Part shown: piece by piece, positions 35,958 to 43,577 of the stretch | How the letters are laid out: each line of letters starts with the position of its first letter | Position numbering within the stretch: position 1 is the stretch's first letter | Assembly: GCA_023430465.1 (NCBI GenBank) | Contig: JAEZAM010000034.1 | Span: 1 to 64,000, forward strand | DNA from: Bacteroidota bacterium | Lineage (GTDB): Bacteria > Bacteroidota > Bacteroidia > Chitinophagales > Chitinophagaceae | Direction of reading: 5' to 3' | Length of the DNA stretch: 64,000 nucleotides | Position numbers and translations under genes: made by a program | The notes under the pieces: model-generated | The model's input: the letters and a program-made list of their open reading frames with translations, nothing else | Database searches by the model: none | What the model was told of the DNA's origin: nothing

Positions 35958-36209
35958 CTATTTTGCGAGCGCTGTCAGTTCTTCCGCAATTGCCCGGAGC
36001 AGGTCAGGATCCAATTGTTTATTTGCCTGCATATCTTCATAGCTGACGAGTGCACGCCAGTTGCGTTCCTCATCCGGTTCGAAAGAAACAATGCTATCCG
36101 AAATAGTTACATCGATGCGGTAGCTGTAGCCAAACTGCCGGAGGACAGTAGGTACTTCGAGTGATCTGCCGCGAAAGTTTATCGTGAGTAGCACCTGGTC
36201 TTCGTCCAT
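35958..36209 (-). CDS. Small hypothetical protein
   Basis: An 83-residue cytoplasmic protein from ATG 36209 (MDEDQVLLTINFRGRSLEV); the frame extends 14 codons upstream to another ATG, but the compact domain starts here. It looks like a single alpha/beta unit: strands LLTINFRG and YRIDVTISDSIVSFEPD, then a helix ending LLRAIAEELTALAK. The family was not recognised. It stands between the mannoside operon terminator and the export operon, without obvious partners. Confidence 0.6.
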   Translation of the reverse strand: MDEDQVLLTINFRGRSLEVPTVLRQFGYSYRIDVTISDSIVSFEPDEERNWRALVSYEDMQANKQLDPDLLRAIAEELTALAK

Positions 36210-36314
36210 TTTGCGAATATCACACAAATATGACCGGGTACGTGAAAACAATTTTTCCGCATGATCATCGCCGGAGTCCTGGTTGTAAACGCAAGATTTG
36301 GCGGCCAGACCCTG

Positions 36315-37754
36315 TCAATTCACCAACAAGCCTGCTGCCCATCTTGCCGAGTAAACCGCTTTGATGTATTTCTGCTGCAGCTCGATCAGTTTTTGTTCTG
36401 TCTCCAGCATCTTTGATTCCCGGCTATTAACGAGGAACAGCGAGCTTTCGCCCTGTGTGAAGCGGAGCTCTTCCAGGGAAAGTAATGATCTGTAATTCCG
36501 CAGCATGGCGGATATCTGGCTGATCTGGACCTGCAATTGTTTAGCTTCGTTGTGATATTGACGAAGTTTCGTTTGAATCTGCCAGGTTTTTTGCTCCAGC
36601 TCCAGATTGGCAGATCTTATTTTAAGCTTTACATCACGGTAATCGCCGCGTCCCTGGCGAAAGAAAATGGGTACCTGTACACGCACACCGTATTTGTAAT
36701 TATTTTCCAGGTAATAGGTGGATAGTTTATCGTAACGGAAATAATCTTTACTCAACAAATTCGCCTGCAGGTTGACCAATGGCAGAAGAGCCTGTAATTT
36801 CAATCTGCGTTCCACCTCCAGCGTCTTGAGTTTGAATTGCTGTATCTGGATTTCGGGGTGGTTGGCGGAAATGTTAGCTGTCATGCTATCCGGAAGAGGC
36901 ATTGAAGCGGACTGGCTCAGTTCTGCCGGTTCATAGTTTTCCGGAAGTAGATAGGTTTCACCCTCCGCTGTCCAGAGAAAGAGGGAGAGCTCCAGCAACT
37001 TGTTATTCATGTCCATTAGTGCGGCAGACTGCATCAGTTGGTAATTCATGAGTTGTGTCGCAGCCTCGATTGTATCCCCAACAGACCGGTCACCATTGGA
37101 TTGTGCAATTCTTACAAGGCGCATTCGCTGTGAAGCGACCTCGACATAGGCGGTGTAAATTTTATATAGTTGCCAGGAGGCCGCCCAATCCCAGTAGCTG
37201 GTATAGGCATCCAGCAGCAGGTCATTTATGATGGCGCGTTGCTCTTGTTCACTCTGTTCAAGAAAGAGCTTCGCCTGCCGCAGCACCGCTCGTTTCTTAT
37301 CCATGAAAAGTCCGTTCAATACGGCGATATCAACGCCGACATAACTGGCAACGCCATTCGTTTTTTCAGGGTTGATATAAGGTCCTTCGCTGTTTTCCCA
37401 TCCTGCCTTTAGTGTTGCACCCGCAGCGGTCGGAATTTTGAGCATGGGTTGTGTATACCGGTAATAATTGGTGCCATCGAGGGTCTTCTGTTCGGTGGTG
37501 AGTTCAGCGACCGGATCAAAAGCGCCCCTGGCCGCAAGAAGCTGCGCGCCAGCCCGGTCTTTCAGAATAGCTGCCTGCTTCGCTACAGGATGATGAGCCA
37601 CCACTTGCCCGATAAATATTTCCGGGCTGAATATATTTTTTTGCTGGCCCAGTCCGACAACAGTGATGCCGGCGCACATTCCGGTAATGATCATGCGTCG
37701 ACAGAGGCGGCTGATCGTTTCCCGAAAGCGATTGATTGCAATGTTATTTTGCAC
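36315..37754 (-). CDS. TolC-family outer-membrane channel of the export operon
   Basis: An outer-membrane efflux duct protein of 479 residues if it starts at GTG 37754, overlapping the HlyD gene by 11 bp; ATG 37694 is an alternative that still contains a short signal (MIITGMCAGITVVGLGQQ). The body consists of two TolC repeats of long alpha-helices (for example AVLRQAKLFLEQSEQEQRAI and KLRQYHNEAKQLQVQISQI) with a NISANHPEIQIQQFKLKTLEVERRLK segment typical of the family. It is the third gene of ABC-HlyD-TolC and would connect to the adaptor to span the outer membrane. Confidence 0.88.
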   Translation of the reverse strand: MQNNIAINRFRETISRLCRRMIITGMCAGITVVGLGQQKNIFSPEIFIGQVVAHHPVAKQAAILKDRAGAQLLAARGAFDPVAELTTEQKTLDGTNYYRYTQPMLKIPTAAGATLKAGWENSEGPYINPEKTNGVASYVGVDIAVLNGLFMDKKRAVLRQAKLFLEQSEQEQRAIINDLLLDAYTSYWDWAASWQLYKIYTAYVEVASQRMRLVRIAQSNGDRSVGDTIEAATQLMNYQLMQSAALMDMNNKLLELSLFLWTAEGETYLLPENYEPAELSQSASMPLPDSMTANISANHPEIQIQQFKLKTLEVERRLKLQALLPLVNLQANLLSKDYFRYDKLSTYYLENNYKYGVRVQVPIFFRQGRGDYRDVKLKIRSANLELEQKTWQIQTKLRQYHNEAKQLQVQISQISAMLRNYRSLLSLEELRFTQGESSLFLVNSRESKMLETEQKLIELQQKYIKAVYSARWAAGLLVN

Positions 37755-39090
37755 TGTCGGATGTTTTGGCGGGTTGATAATATTCCGGCGGGAAGCCATT
37801 GATGTTGCGCCATAGCTCGTAATAGATGGGTACATCTTTCAGCAAGGCGATGCCTTCAGCGCCACCTCCGATGCGTAAGAGTTTTGGCCACGGTTTTTCA
37901 TCGGGATCTTCTGTAACCAGCACTCTGAACTTGCCATTGAGGCTTGCAGATGTTTCCACCATATGAATTCGGCCACCGAATGTTCCATAACTCCCGTCAG
38001 GCCAACCACTGAATACGACCGCCGGAAACCCATCGAAAACAAAGCGGACTTTCTGACCGGTGCTGACGAGTGGAAGATCCATGGGGTTGATAAATAACTC
38101 CACGGCATATTGCACCTGGTCGGGAACGATCTCCACGATCATTTCTCCTTCTTTGATAAACTCGCCGATGCCGGCTTTTTTGGCTTTCGTTATCTGTCCG
38201 CTTTGTGGAGCAATGATGTAATAAAGTTTATTCCGCGCATCATAGTTCGCCAGTTGATTCTGAAGCTTCAGGAGTTCTGCTTCCGTGCTGGCAGCCTCTG
38301 ACAATGAGGAAAAGCGGTCTCCGGCCGTCTTGGCGATCTTATCTGCATATTCCTGCACGGCGGCTTGCTGCTCAATTTTCAAATTGGTCAGCTCCTGCCT
38401 GCTCTGGAGGAGTTTGTTGTTGGCACTATTGCTTTTTGCCAGGCCGTTCTGGAAGTTGATTTTTCTCTTCTCGTAGTCCGTCAGTGAAATAGCGCCGCTG
38501 TCCAGCATCACCTTTGCTGCATCGATCTGGCGCTGGTAAGCTGCCAGTTCATTCTTCACCGCAATGAGATCAGCTTCGTCTGTGGCGACCTTGAGTTGTT
38601 GCTGCTCGATTTTATTGTCAAGCGACTGGAGTTTGAGTTGCAAGGCCTGTTCCAGCGCCTGCGACTGGGTGAGGGTTGTAGAGGCTTTGTTCCGGTAACC
38701 GTCCGCCGTTTGTTTTTTTGCTTCGATCTGGTCTTGTGTGCGCTGCAGCAGTTGCGGATCGAAATAATCCACTTTCACCTCACCCAGTTGGAGTATGGTA
38801 TCACCCTTCTTAACGAAATCCCCTTCTTTCACAAACCATTTCATTACCGCACCGGCAATGATTGCATTGACCTGTTGCGGTCGTTGTTCCTGCCGTAGTG
38901 TAGTAACCGAACCGCGGGCACGGACATTTTGTGTCCAGGGCAGAAAGAGAACAACAACAAGCAGGATCAGAAAAGCCCAGACCCAACCGGAAATCCTGTT
39001 CTTTTTGTTCAGGCGATAGATCCTTGAAAAGCTGGTCAGGCAGCTGCCGGCGGCAAGTGTATCAGTAGGGGTGTAAAGATATTTGCTCAT
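37744..39090 (-). CDS. HlyD-family membrane-fusion adaptor
   Basis: A 448-residue periplasmic adaptor anchored by one N-terminal helix (WVWAFLILLVVVLFLPW, about 37-53). A lipoyl-like half-motif (NAIIAGAVMKWFVKEGDFVKKGDTILQL) precedes a long coiled coil (about 110-260, rich in Gln, Lys and Leu), after which the second lipoyl half (IIAPQSGQITKAKKAGIGEFIKEGE) and beta-barrel follow. It bridges the ABC inner-membrane transporter and the TolC duct. The start overlaps the ABC stop (ATGA, 4 bp) and its end overlaps the TolC frame, so translation of all three is probably coupled. Confidence 0.92.
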   Translation of the reverse strand: MSKYLYTPTDTLAAGSCLTSFSRIYRLNKKNRISGWVWAFLILLVVVLFLPWTQNVRARGSVTTLRQEQRPQQVNAIIAGAVMKWFVKEGDFVKKGDTILQLGEVKVDYFDPQLLQRTQDQIEAKKQTADGYRNKASTTLTQSQALEQALQLKLQSLDNKIEQQQLKVATDEADLIAVKNELAAYQRQIDAAKVMLDSGAISLTDYEKRKINFQNGLAKSNSANNKLLQSRQELTNLKIEQQAAVQEYADKIAKTAGDRFSSLSEAASTEAELLKLQNQLANYDARNKLYYIIAPQSGQITKAKKAGIGEFIKEGEMIVEIVPDQVQYAVELFINPMDLPLVSTGQKVRFVFDGFPAVVFSGWPDGSYGTFGGRIHMVETSASLNGKFRVLVTEDPDEKPWPKLLRIGGGAEGIALLKDVPIYYELWRNINGFPPEYYQPAKTSDSAK

Positions 39091-40775
39091 TTTCCAGGTG
39101 TTTCATTTTGGGTTACAACATGACCATCCTGTGCAAGCTCGATCAGCTCATCACAATATGATGTGAGCGATTTATCTGCGGAAGCAATCAAGACGGTGGC
39201 AGCATTATTCCTCTTTATAAATTCGATCGTCCGGGTTTTGTAAGGCTCTTTGAGGTGATCGAAAGGATCTTCCAGAAGTAGTAGACGGTGGCTGCCCAGC
39301 AATGCTCTGACGAGCAGTATGTTCTTGCGAACGCTACGTGGCAGCTTGTTGCCAACAGGCATGAGCACGGTATCATACCCTTGTTTGCATGACTCGATGA
39401 AATGGTGGAGTCCTGTGAGCTCAGCAAGCTCGCGCACCATTCCCTGGTTGACGGAGGGATTTCCCATGGTCAGGTTTTCCCAGAGCGTTCCCTGGAAAAT
39501 ATCCTGGCTGCCCAGCAAAATGCCTGTTTTACTTCGGAGACTTTCAACATCAAAATTCCCGATTGGTGTGCGATCGAGCAGTACTTCGCCCTGGTAGTTT
39601 TTAAAGGCACCAGTTAGCAGCCGCAGCACCGTTGATTTACCGGCACCGGAGGGGCCGCCCAGTTGAATGAGTTGCCCTTCAGCAATACGGAAGTTGATAT
39701 CATTCAGCACCGGGCTTCCATTGCCATAAGCAAAACTTACGTTCCTGAATTCTATTGTTACGCCCTTCGAATCGTCCATAACGGGAAGGGTTCCGCTTTG
39801 TTCTGTTTCAGCTTCTGTGACGGCACTTAATTTTTCAACCGAAACAAGGGCATCGTAAACGGCATCGAGGTTGGTGATTAGTTTTTCTATGGAAGCGATG
39901 ATGGCAATGATAACGATATCCGCGGCGATGAATTGACCAACGTTGATCTGCTGATTGACCAACAAGTAGGACCCGATGATCAGCATGGCGGCAGTAATTA
40001 CAATCTTGAAAGTAATGAGGCTCCAGAACTGCGTAAGGAGTATCCGGAAATGGCTGGTGCGGGATACCAGGTATTCGCTGACAAGTTGATCAGTGCGCCT
40101 CATGTGCATAGAGGTCCCTTTGGTATACTTGAAAGATTTGACGGTACGCGCTATTTCCTGCAACCAGGCGGCAACGCTGTATTTGAATGTGCTGGCGGCC
40201 ATGGCTGTCCGCAGACCCTGGGGGGAGGTATAGCGCAGGATCGTAAGGACGATGGTGATAAGCACCAGGCCGAATGCAATAAAGATGGGGTGATAAAAGG
40301 ATAAGAGGATCAACCCGAATAATACCTGGATGATAGCTGCCGGCAGGTCAATGAGAATTTTATCGATGCCCTTTTGAAGCGATACGCTGTCGAAATAGCG
40401 GTTCACCATTTCAGGCAGGTACTCATGATCAAGTTTTTCGATGTTCAGTTTGGGCAACCGCTCACTGTATCCAAAAGAGTAACGGACAAATAATTTCTGG
40501 CGGATCTGTTCGATGATCTGCAGTTGGCGAACCTGCAACAGTCCGTTCAGGAACACACCGCACACCACCAGGATGATCAGGACGATGATAGAGGTGGAAA
40601 TGCTGCCGGCCATCACGAAGCCGATGATGGATTGAATACCGAGTGGGAGCGATAGTTGTACCAATCCGGCCAGGATCGCAAAGAGATAGACGATCGAGAT
40701 GTCCCGCTTGTCCAGGAGCAGGACCCGGTTGAGGCGGCCGATCGAGGCGAAAAGCGAAGCTGGTTTATCAGGCAT
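39087..40775 (-). CDS. ABC transporter (membrane plus ATPase) of the export operon, degenerate NBD
   Basis: A 562-residue half-transporter without a peptidase domain. Start ATG 40775 (MPDKPASLFASIGRLNRVLLLDK); the longer frame adds unlikely residues. Six membrane helices occupy about 20-300. The Walker A motif GGPSGAGKST (about 372-381) is canonical. However the ABC signature region reads NKLPRSVRKNILLVRALLG where LSGGQxQR is expected, Walker B reads RLLLLEDPFDHL with the acidic pair in the order Glu-Asp, and the switch region IASADKSL has no His. It pairs with HlyD and TolC for type I-like export; cargo unknown. Confidence 0.9.
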   Translation of the reverse strand: MPDKPASLFASIGRLNRVLLLDKRDISIVYLFAILAGLVQLSLPLGIQSIIGFVMAGSISTSIIVLIILVVCGVFLNGLLQVRQLQIIEQIRQKLFVRYSFGYSERLPKLNIEKLDHEYLPEMVNRYFDSVSLQKGIDKILIDLPAAIIQVLFGLILLSFYHPIFIAFGLVLITIVLTILRYTSPQGLRTAMAASTFKYSVAAWLQEIARTVKSFKYTKGTSMHMRRTDQLVSEYLVSRTSHFRILLTQFWSLITFKIVITAAMLIIGSYLLVNQQINVGQFIAADIVIIAIIASIEKLITNLDAVYDALVSVEKLSAVTEAETEQSGTLPVMDDSKGVTIEFRNVSFAYGNGSPVLNDINFRIAEGQLIQLGGPSGAGKSTVLRLLTGAFKNYQGEVLLDRTPIGNFDVESLRSKTGILLGSQDIFQGTLWENLTMGNPSVNQGMVRELAELTGLHHFIESCKQGYDTVLMPVGNKLPRSVRKNILLVRALLGSHRLLLLEDPFDHLKEPYKTRTIEFIKRNNAATVLIASADKSLTSYCDELIELAQDGHVVTQNETPGK

Positions 40776-40807
40776 AACGTATGTATTTGGCCCGGAGGCA
40801 AGGGGTA

Positions 40808-40815
40808 CAAAAATA
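40808..40815 (-). promoter_or_regulatory. Promoter -7 box of the ABC-HlyD-TolC operon (TATTTTTG)
   Basis: On the minus strand TATTTTTG matches TAnnTTTG exactly, 33 bp upstream of the ABC start. The TetR-type palindrome begins five bases further upstream and covers the region of the -33 element. Confidence 0.6.
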
Positions 40816-40820
40816 ACAAA

Positions 40821-40847
40821 TACTATCAAATATGATAGTAATACTAT
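40821..40847. promoter_or_regulatory. TetR-type operator with three half-sites
   Basis: Arms TACTATCA (40821-40828) and TGATAGTA (40833-40840) form a perfect 20-bp palindrome with an AATA centre. A third half-site TACTAT (40842-40847) follows after one base and pairs with ATAGTA (40835-40840) as a second, shorter inverted repeat. It lies between the divergent TetR and ABC genes and abuts the ABC promoter. Confidence 0.75.
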
Positions 40848-40884
40848 TGTAAAAGATTGTAAAAATATCTTTCGTGAAAGTTTT

Positions 40885-40892
40885 TATATTTG
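40885..40892 (+). promoter_or_regulatory. Promoter -7 box of the TetR gene (TATATTTG)
   Basis: TATATTTG is an exact TAnnTTTG match 17 bp before the chosen TetR ATG, giving a leader of about 12 nt and supporting that start over the one at 40874, which lies upstream of the box. Confidence 0.6.
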
Positions 40893-40909
40893 TGGCTCAT
40901 TGTTCACCT

Positions 40910-41599
40910 ATGGATTTAGAGCTTCAGATACGGATGAATCCAAAGCTGTTCCTCCGCGACCCCGAGCAATCAGCATTGGGTCGCAGCATCATCCAGTACA
41001 GCATCCGGATGATCAGCAAAATGGGTTTTGAGGAGTTTACCTTCAAGAAGCTGGCGCTGGAGATTGGCACTACCGAAGCGAGTATTTACCGATATTTCGA
41101 GAACAAGCACCGGCTGCTGACCTATATCATTGCCTGGTTCTGGACCTGGCTCGAGTACCAGTTGATGTACCATACCAATAATGTTACTTCCGCAAATGAA
41201 AAAATCGGGGTGGTGATTCGCCTGTTGACGTTTCAGTTGACCGATCATTTCACCTTCCAGCACATCGATCGTGGGCAGTTGTTTCAGATCGCGATCACGG
41301 AGGGAAGTAAGCCCTATCTTACCAAGCATGTAACCCAGGATAATAAGGACCGTTTTTTCAAGCCTTACAAGGATCTCTGTGCCCGGATCGCTGATATCTT
41401 TCTGGAGTATAACGGTTCGTATAAATTCCCCCGGTCACTTTCCAGTACACTGCTGGAGATGGCGCATTACCAGTTTTTTTTCAAACATCACCTGCCATCG
41501 CTCACTGATTTCGCGCATGAAAAGGACGACAACGGCGTAGCCCGGTTCCTGGAGCATCTTATTTTCAGTGCGCTGAGTCCGGCGCGTAAGCAGGGGTGA
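40910..41599 (+). CDS. TetR/AcrR-family repressor of the export operon
   Basis: A 229-residue regulator from ATG 40910 (MDLELQIRMNPKLF). The helix-turn-helix spans about residues 25-70: IIQYSIRMISKMGFEEFTFKKLALEIG followed by the recognition helix TEASIYRYFENKHRLL. The C-terminal ligand/dimer domain is all-helical and unusual in length but fits the family. An upstream ATG at 40874 precedes the predicted transcription start and is not used here. It is divergent from the ABC operon and faces a perfect TetR-type palindrome, so it probably represses the exporter until an unknown ligand binds. Confidence 0.9.
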   Translation: MDLELQIRMNPKLFLRDPEQSALGRSIIQYSIRMISKMGFEEFTFKKLALEIGTTEASIYRYFENKHRLLTYIIAWFWTWLEYQLMYHTNNVTSANEKIGVVIRLLTFQLTDHFTFQHIDRGQLFQIAITEGSKPYLTKHVTQDNKDRFFKPYKDLCARIADIFLEYNGSYKFPRSLSSTLLEMAHYQFFFKHHLPSLTDFAHEKDDNGVARFLEHLIFSALSPARKQG

Positions 41600-41640
41600 A
41601 GGAAGAGCTCTGCTGCATCCGAATAGTTTCCCGCTGTTTT

Positions 41641-42342
41641 CTATTCTGCACCGATTCTATTGTACAGGTCCGACTTGTACGTGGCGCCGACCGGCAGTTC
41701 CTGGTCGAGTATCCGGACAATGTTGCCTTCAACAAACCTTATGTGCCTGGTATGAATGATGTAGGATTTGTGTATGCGAATAAACCATTGTGCCGGCAGT
41801 AATTCTTCGACTTTATTAAGGGAAAGATAAGTGATATGAGGCCTTGTCGCAGTTATGATTTTTACATAATCACCAAATCCTTCCACGTACGCGATGTCCC
41901 GGTATTCGATCCGGGTGAGTCGTTTATTTACCTTGACAAAGATTGCCTCGTCGGTCAGATTGGTCAAAGGCTTTGTCTCCCCCGCTATTTCAGGCTGCGC
42001 GGAGATTTTTTGAACAGCTTTAAGAAACCGCTCAAATGTCACAGGTTTTAATAAATAGTCTACTGCCTCCAATTCAAATGCTTCTACAGCATGTTCGGAA
42101 TAAGCCGTGGTGAAGATCACCTTTGGCGGGTCTTTCAACGATTTAAAAAAATTCAGCCCATTGATGCCGGGCATCTGGATATCCAGGAAAATAAGATCGA
42201 TGTTGGTTTTATGCAGCCATTCAAAGGCCTCCATAGCTGTTTCGCAACTGGCAACCAGTTCAAGGTGTTTGACCTGCCGCACATGCGCCTCGATCAATTG
42301 CCTGGCCAATGGCTCATCATCAATAATCAGGCAACTGGTCAT
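41641..42342 (-). CDS. LytTR-family response regulator
   Basis: A 233-residue two-component regulator. The receiver domain (residues 1-118) has the acidic pair IIDDEP, the phospho-acceptor Asp54 in LIFLDIQMPGING, the conserved Thr in IFTTAYSEHAVEAF and Lys in YLLKPVTFERF. The LytTR DNA-binding domain (about 135-233) contains VNKRLTRIEYRDIAYVEGFGDYVKI and RIHKSYIIHTRHI. LytTR proteins bind direct repeats near promoters. Its ATG overlaps the stop of the upstream kinase gene in a TGATG arrangement, so the pair is translationally coupled. Confidence 0.95.
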   Translation of the reverse strand: MTSCLIIDDEPLARQLIEAHVRQVKHLELVASCETAMEAFEWLHKTNIDLIFLDIQMPGINGLNFFKSLKDPPKVIFTTAYSEHAVEAFELEAVDYLLKPVTFERFLKAVQKISAQPEIAGETKPLTNLTDEAIFVKVNKRLTRIEYRDIAYVEGFGDYVKIITATRPHITYLSLNKVEELLPAQWFIRIHKSYIIHTRHIRFVEGNIVRILDQELPVGATYKSDLYNRIGAE

Positions 42343-43409
42343 CAGGTTAATTTTAAGGTCAAAGTAACAATAAACTGCGCATCTCTGTCATCTATGGAGA
42401 GCTGATGTTTGCCGGGATAAAGAAGTTCAAGTCTTTTCTGCAGGTTTTTCAGTCCAATACCACCTCCCTCATCGGATGTAGCGCTGGAAGGTTTGATGAG
42501 ATTGCAGGTCTGGAAAATTATCTCTTCTGCGTCAATGGTCAGCAGGATCTCGATGCGGTTTCCGGGGATGCGGTGCAGCAGGGAATGCTTAAAAGCGTTT
42601 TCGATCAATGGCAGAAATAACAGGGGAGCAATGATGATACCATTGGGATTGCCTTGTATGGAGAAATTGATCAGGTCTTCATTGCTGTGCCGGATACGCT
42701 CAAGATCCACGTAGCTATGTAAAAACGCGATCTCTTTCGACAATGATACCTGCTCGCCATTGGCCTCATACAGTACATACCGCATGATGCCAGACAGGTT
42801 CGCAATACTGACGGAGGTTTTGGGTGACGCCTGCAAACTCAGCGAATAGAGATTGTTCAGCGTATTGAAGAAAAAATGCGGCTGTAACTGCGATTTGAGC
42901 TGTGACAGTTCAAGCGACAATTTTTCTGAGGACAGCCGGTCAAGGATATGTTGTCGTTTGAAAAGTTCGCGGATGAAAAGAAAGCCAATGGCCGTGAGAA
43001 TGATGAGCAGGGTATAATCAAGATTTTGGATAAGGCCGCCTTTCCAGGTGCCTGGTTCGACGGAAGCGAGGTTTGCGCGGTAGGCTGCAGGAACAAAGGG
43101 AAGTTTTAGTATAAAAAGGTAGGCCAGGCGCGCGTTGAGTTCGTAGAAGATCACATAGATGGGGAGTGCCGTCACGAAAAGCCATCCTTTTTTATTGAAC
43201 AAAGTCTTTGGCAGGAGCCAGCGATACAGTAAGAGGATCGAAGGCAATTGCAGGAGGTTTACCAATACTAAACTCAACGTAAAGGAAAACCGATCGAATA
43301 TCTGTGCACCCACTGCGAGCGGGATGACGATAACCAGTACAAACAGGTACAGGCCTTCAGCTACCCGGATCTTGCGGGAGTAGGATAAATGTTCGAACCA
43401 TGCGATCAT
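42342..43409 (-). CDS. LytS/YehU-type sensor histidine kinase
   Basis: A 355-residue membrane sensor from ATG 43409 (MIAWFEHLSYSRKIR). Four membrane helices fill about residues 15-165 (GLYLFVLVIVIPLAVGAQIF, LVNLLQLPSILLLYRWLL, LFVTALPIYVIFYELNA, LLIILTAIGFLFI). The His_kinase domain carries the phospho-acceptor in QLKSQLQPHFFFNTLNNLYSL, and the ATP-binding region shows PLLFLPLIENAFKHS (N box) and EGGGIGLKNLQKRLELLY (G box). It partners the downstream LytTR regulator. No extracytoplasmic ligand domain is seen, so the signal is probably membrane-linked. Confidence 0.93.
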   Translation of the reverse strand: MIAWFEHLSYSRKIRVAEGLYLFVLVIVIPLAVGAQIFDRFSFTLSLVLVNLLQLPSILLLYRWLLPKTLFNKKGWLFVTALPIYVIFYELNARLAYLFILKLPFVPAAYRANLASVEPGTWKGGLIQNLDYTLLIILTAIGFLFIRELFKRQHILDRLSSEKLSLELSQLKSQLQPHFFFNTLNNLYSLSLQASPKTSVSIANLSGIMRYVLYEANGEQVSLSKEIAFLHSYVDLERIRHSNEDLINFSIQGNPNGIIIAPLLFLPLIENAFKHSLLHRIPGNRIEILLTIDAEEIIFQTCNLIKPSSATSDEGGGIGLKNLQKRLELLYPGKHQLSIDDRDAQFIVTLTLKLT

Positions 43410-43507
43410 GCGGAAAAATACAATGGAGGCACGAACCGGGGCGGATCCTTTCGCCAAACCAGCTTTTTTCCTCGCCCAACATAAGGATGACATGTTCGTC
43501 GGCCAGG

Positions 43508-43526
43508 TATTAGCGTTTGGCTAATA
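43508..43526. promoter_or_regulatory. 19-bp perfect palindrome between the kinase and the S41 peptidase
   Basis: Arms TATTAGC and GCTAATA surround GTTTG with no mismatch. It lies 98 bp upstream of the histidine kinase start and 52 bp upstream of the S41 gene. A palindrome is not the usual direct-repeat LytTR target, so the binding factor is unknown. Confidence 0.6.
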
Positions 43527-43577
43527 TCATTACGCGCAGCAGGCAGGCTGATACATATTGCAGGAAATTGAATCACT

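Noticed and set aside
36315..37835. 506-residue start for the TolC gene at 37835
   Set aside because: Its first 27 codons lie inside the HlyD coding sequence in another frame and give no signal peptide; GTG 37754 or ATG 37694 is more likely.
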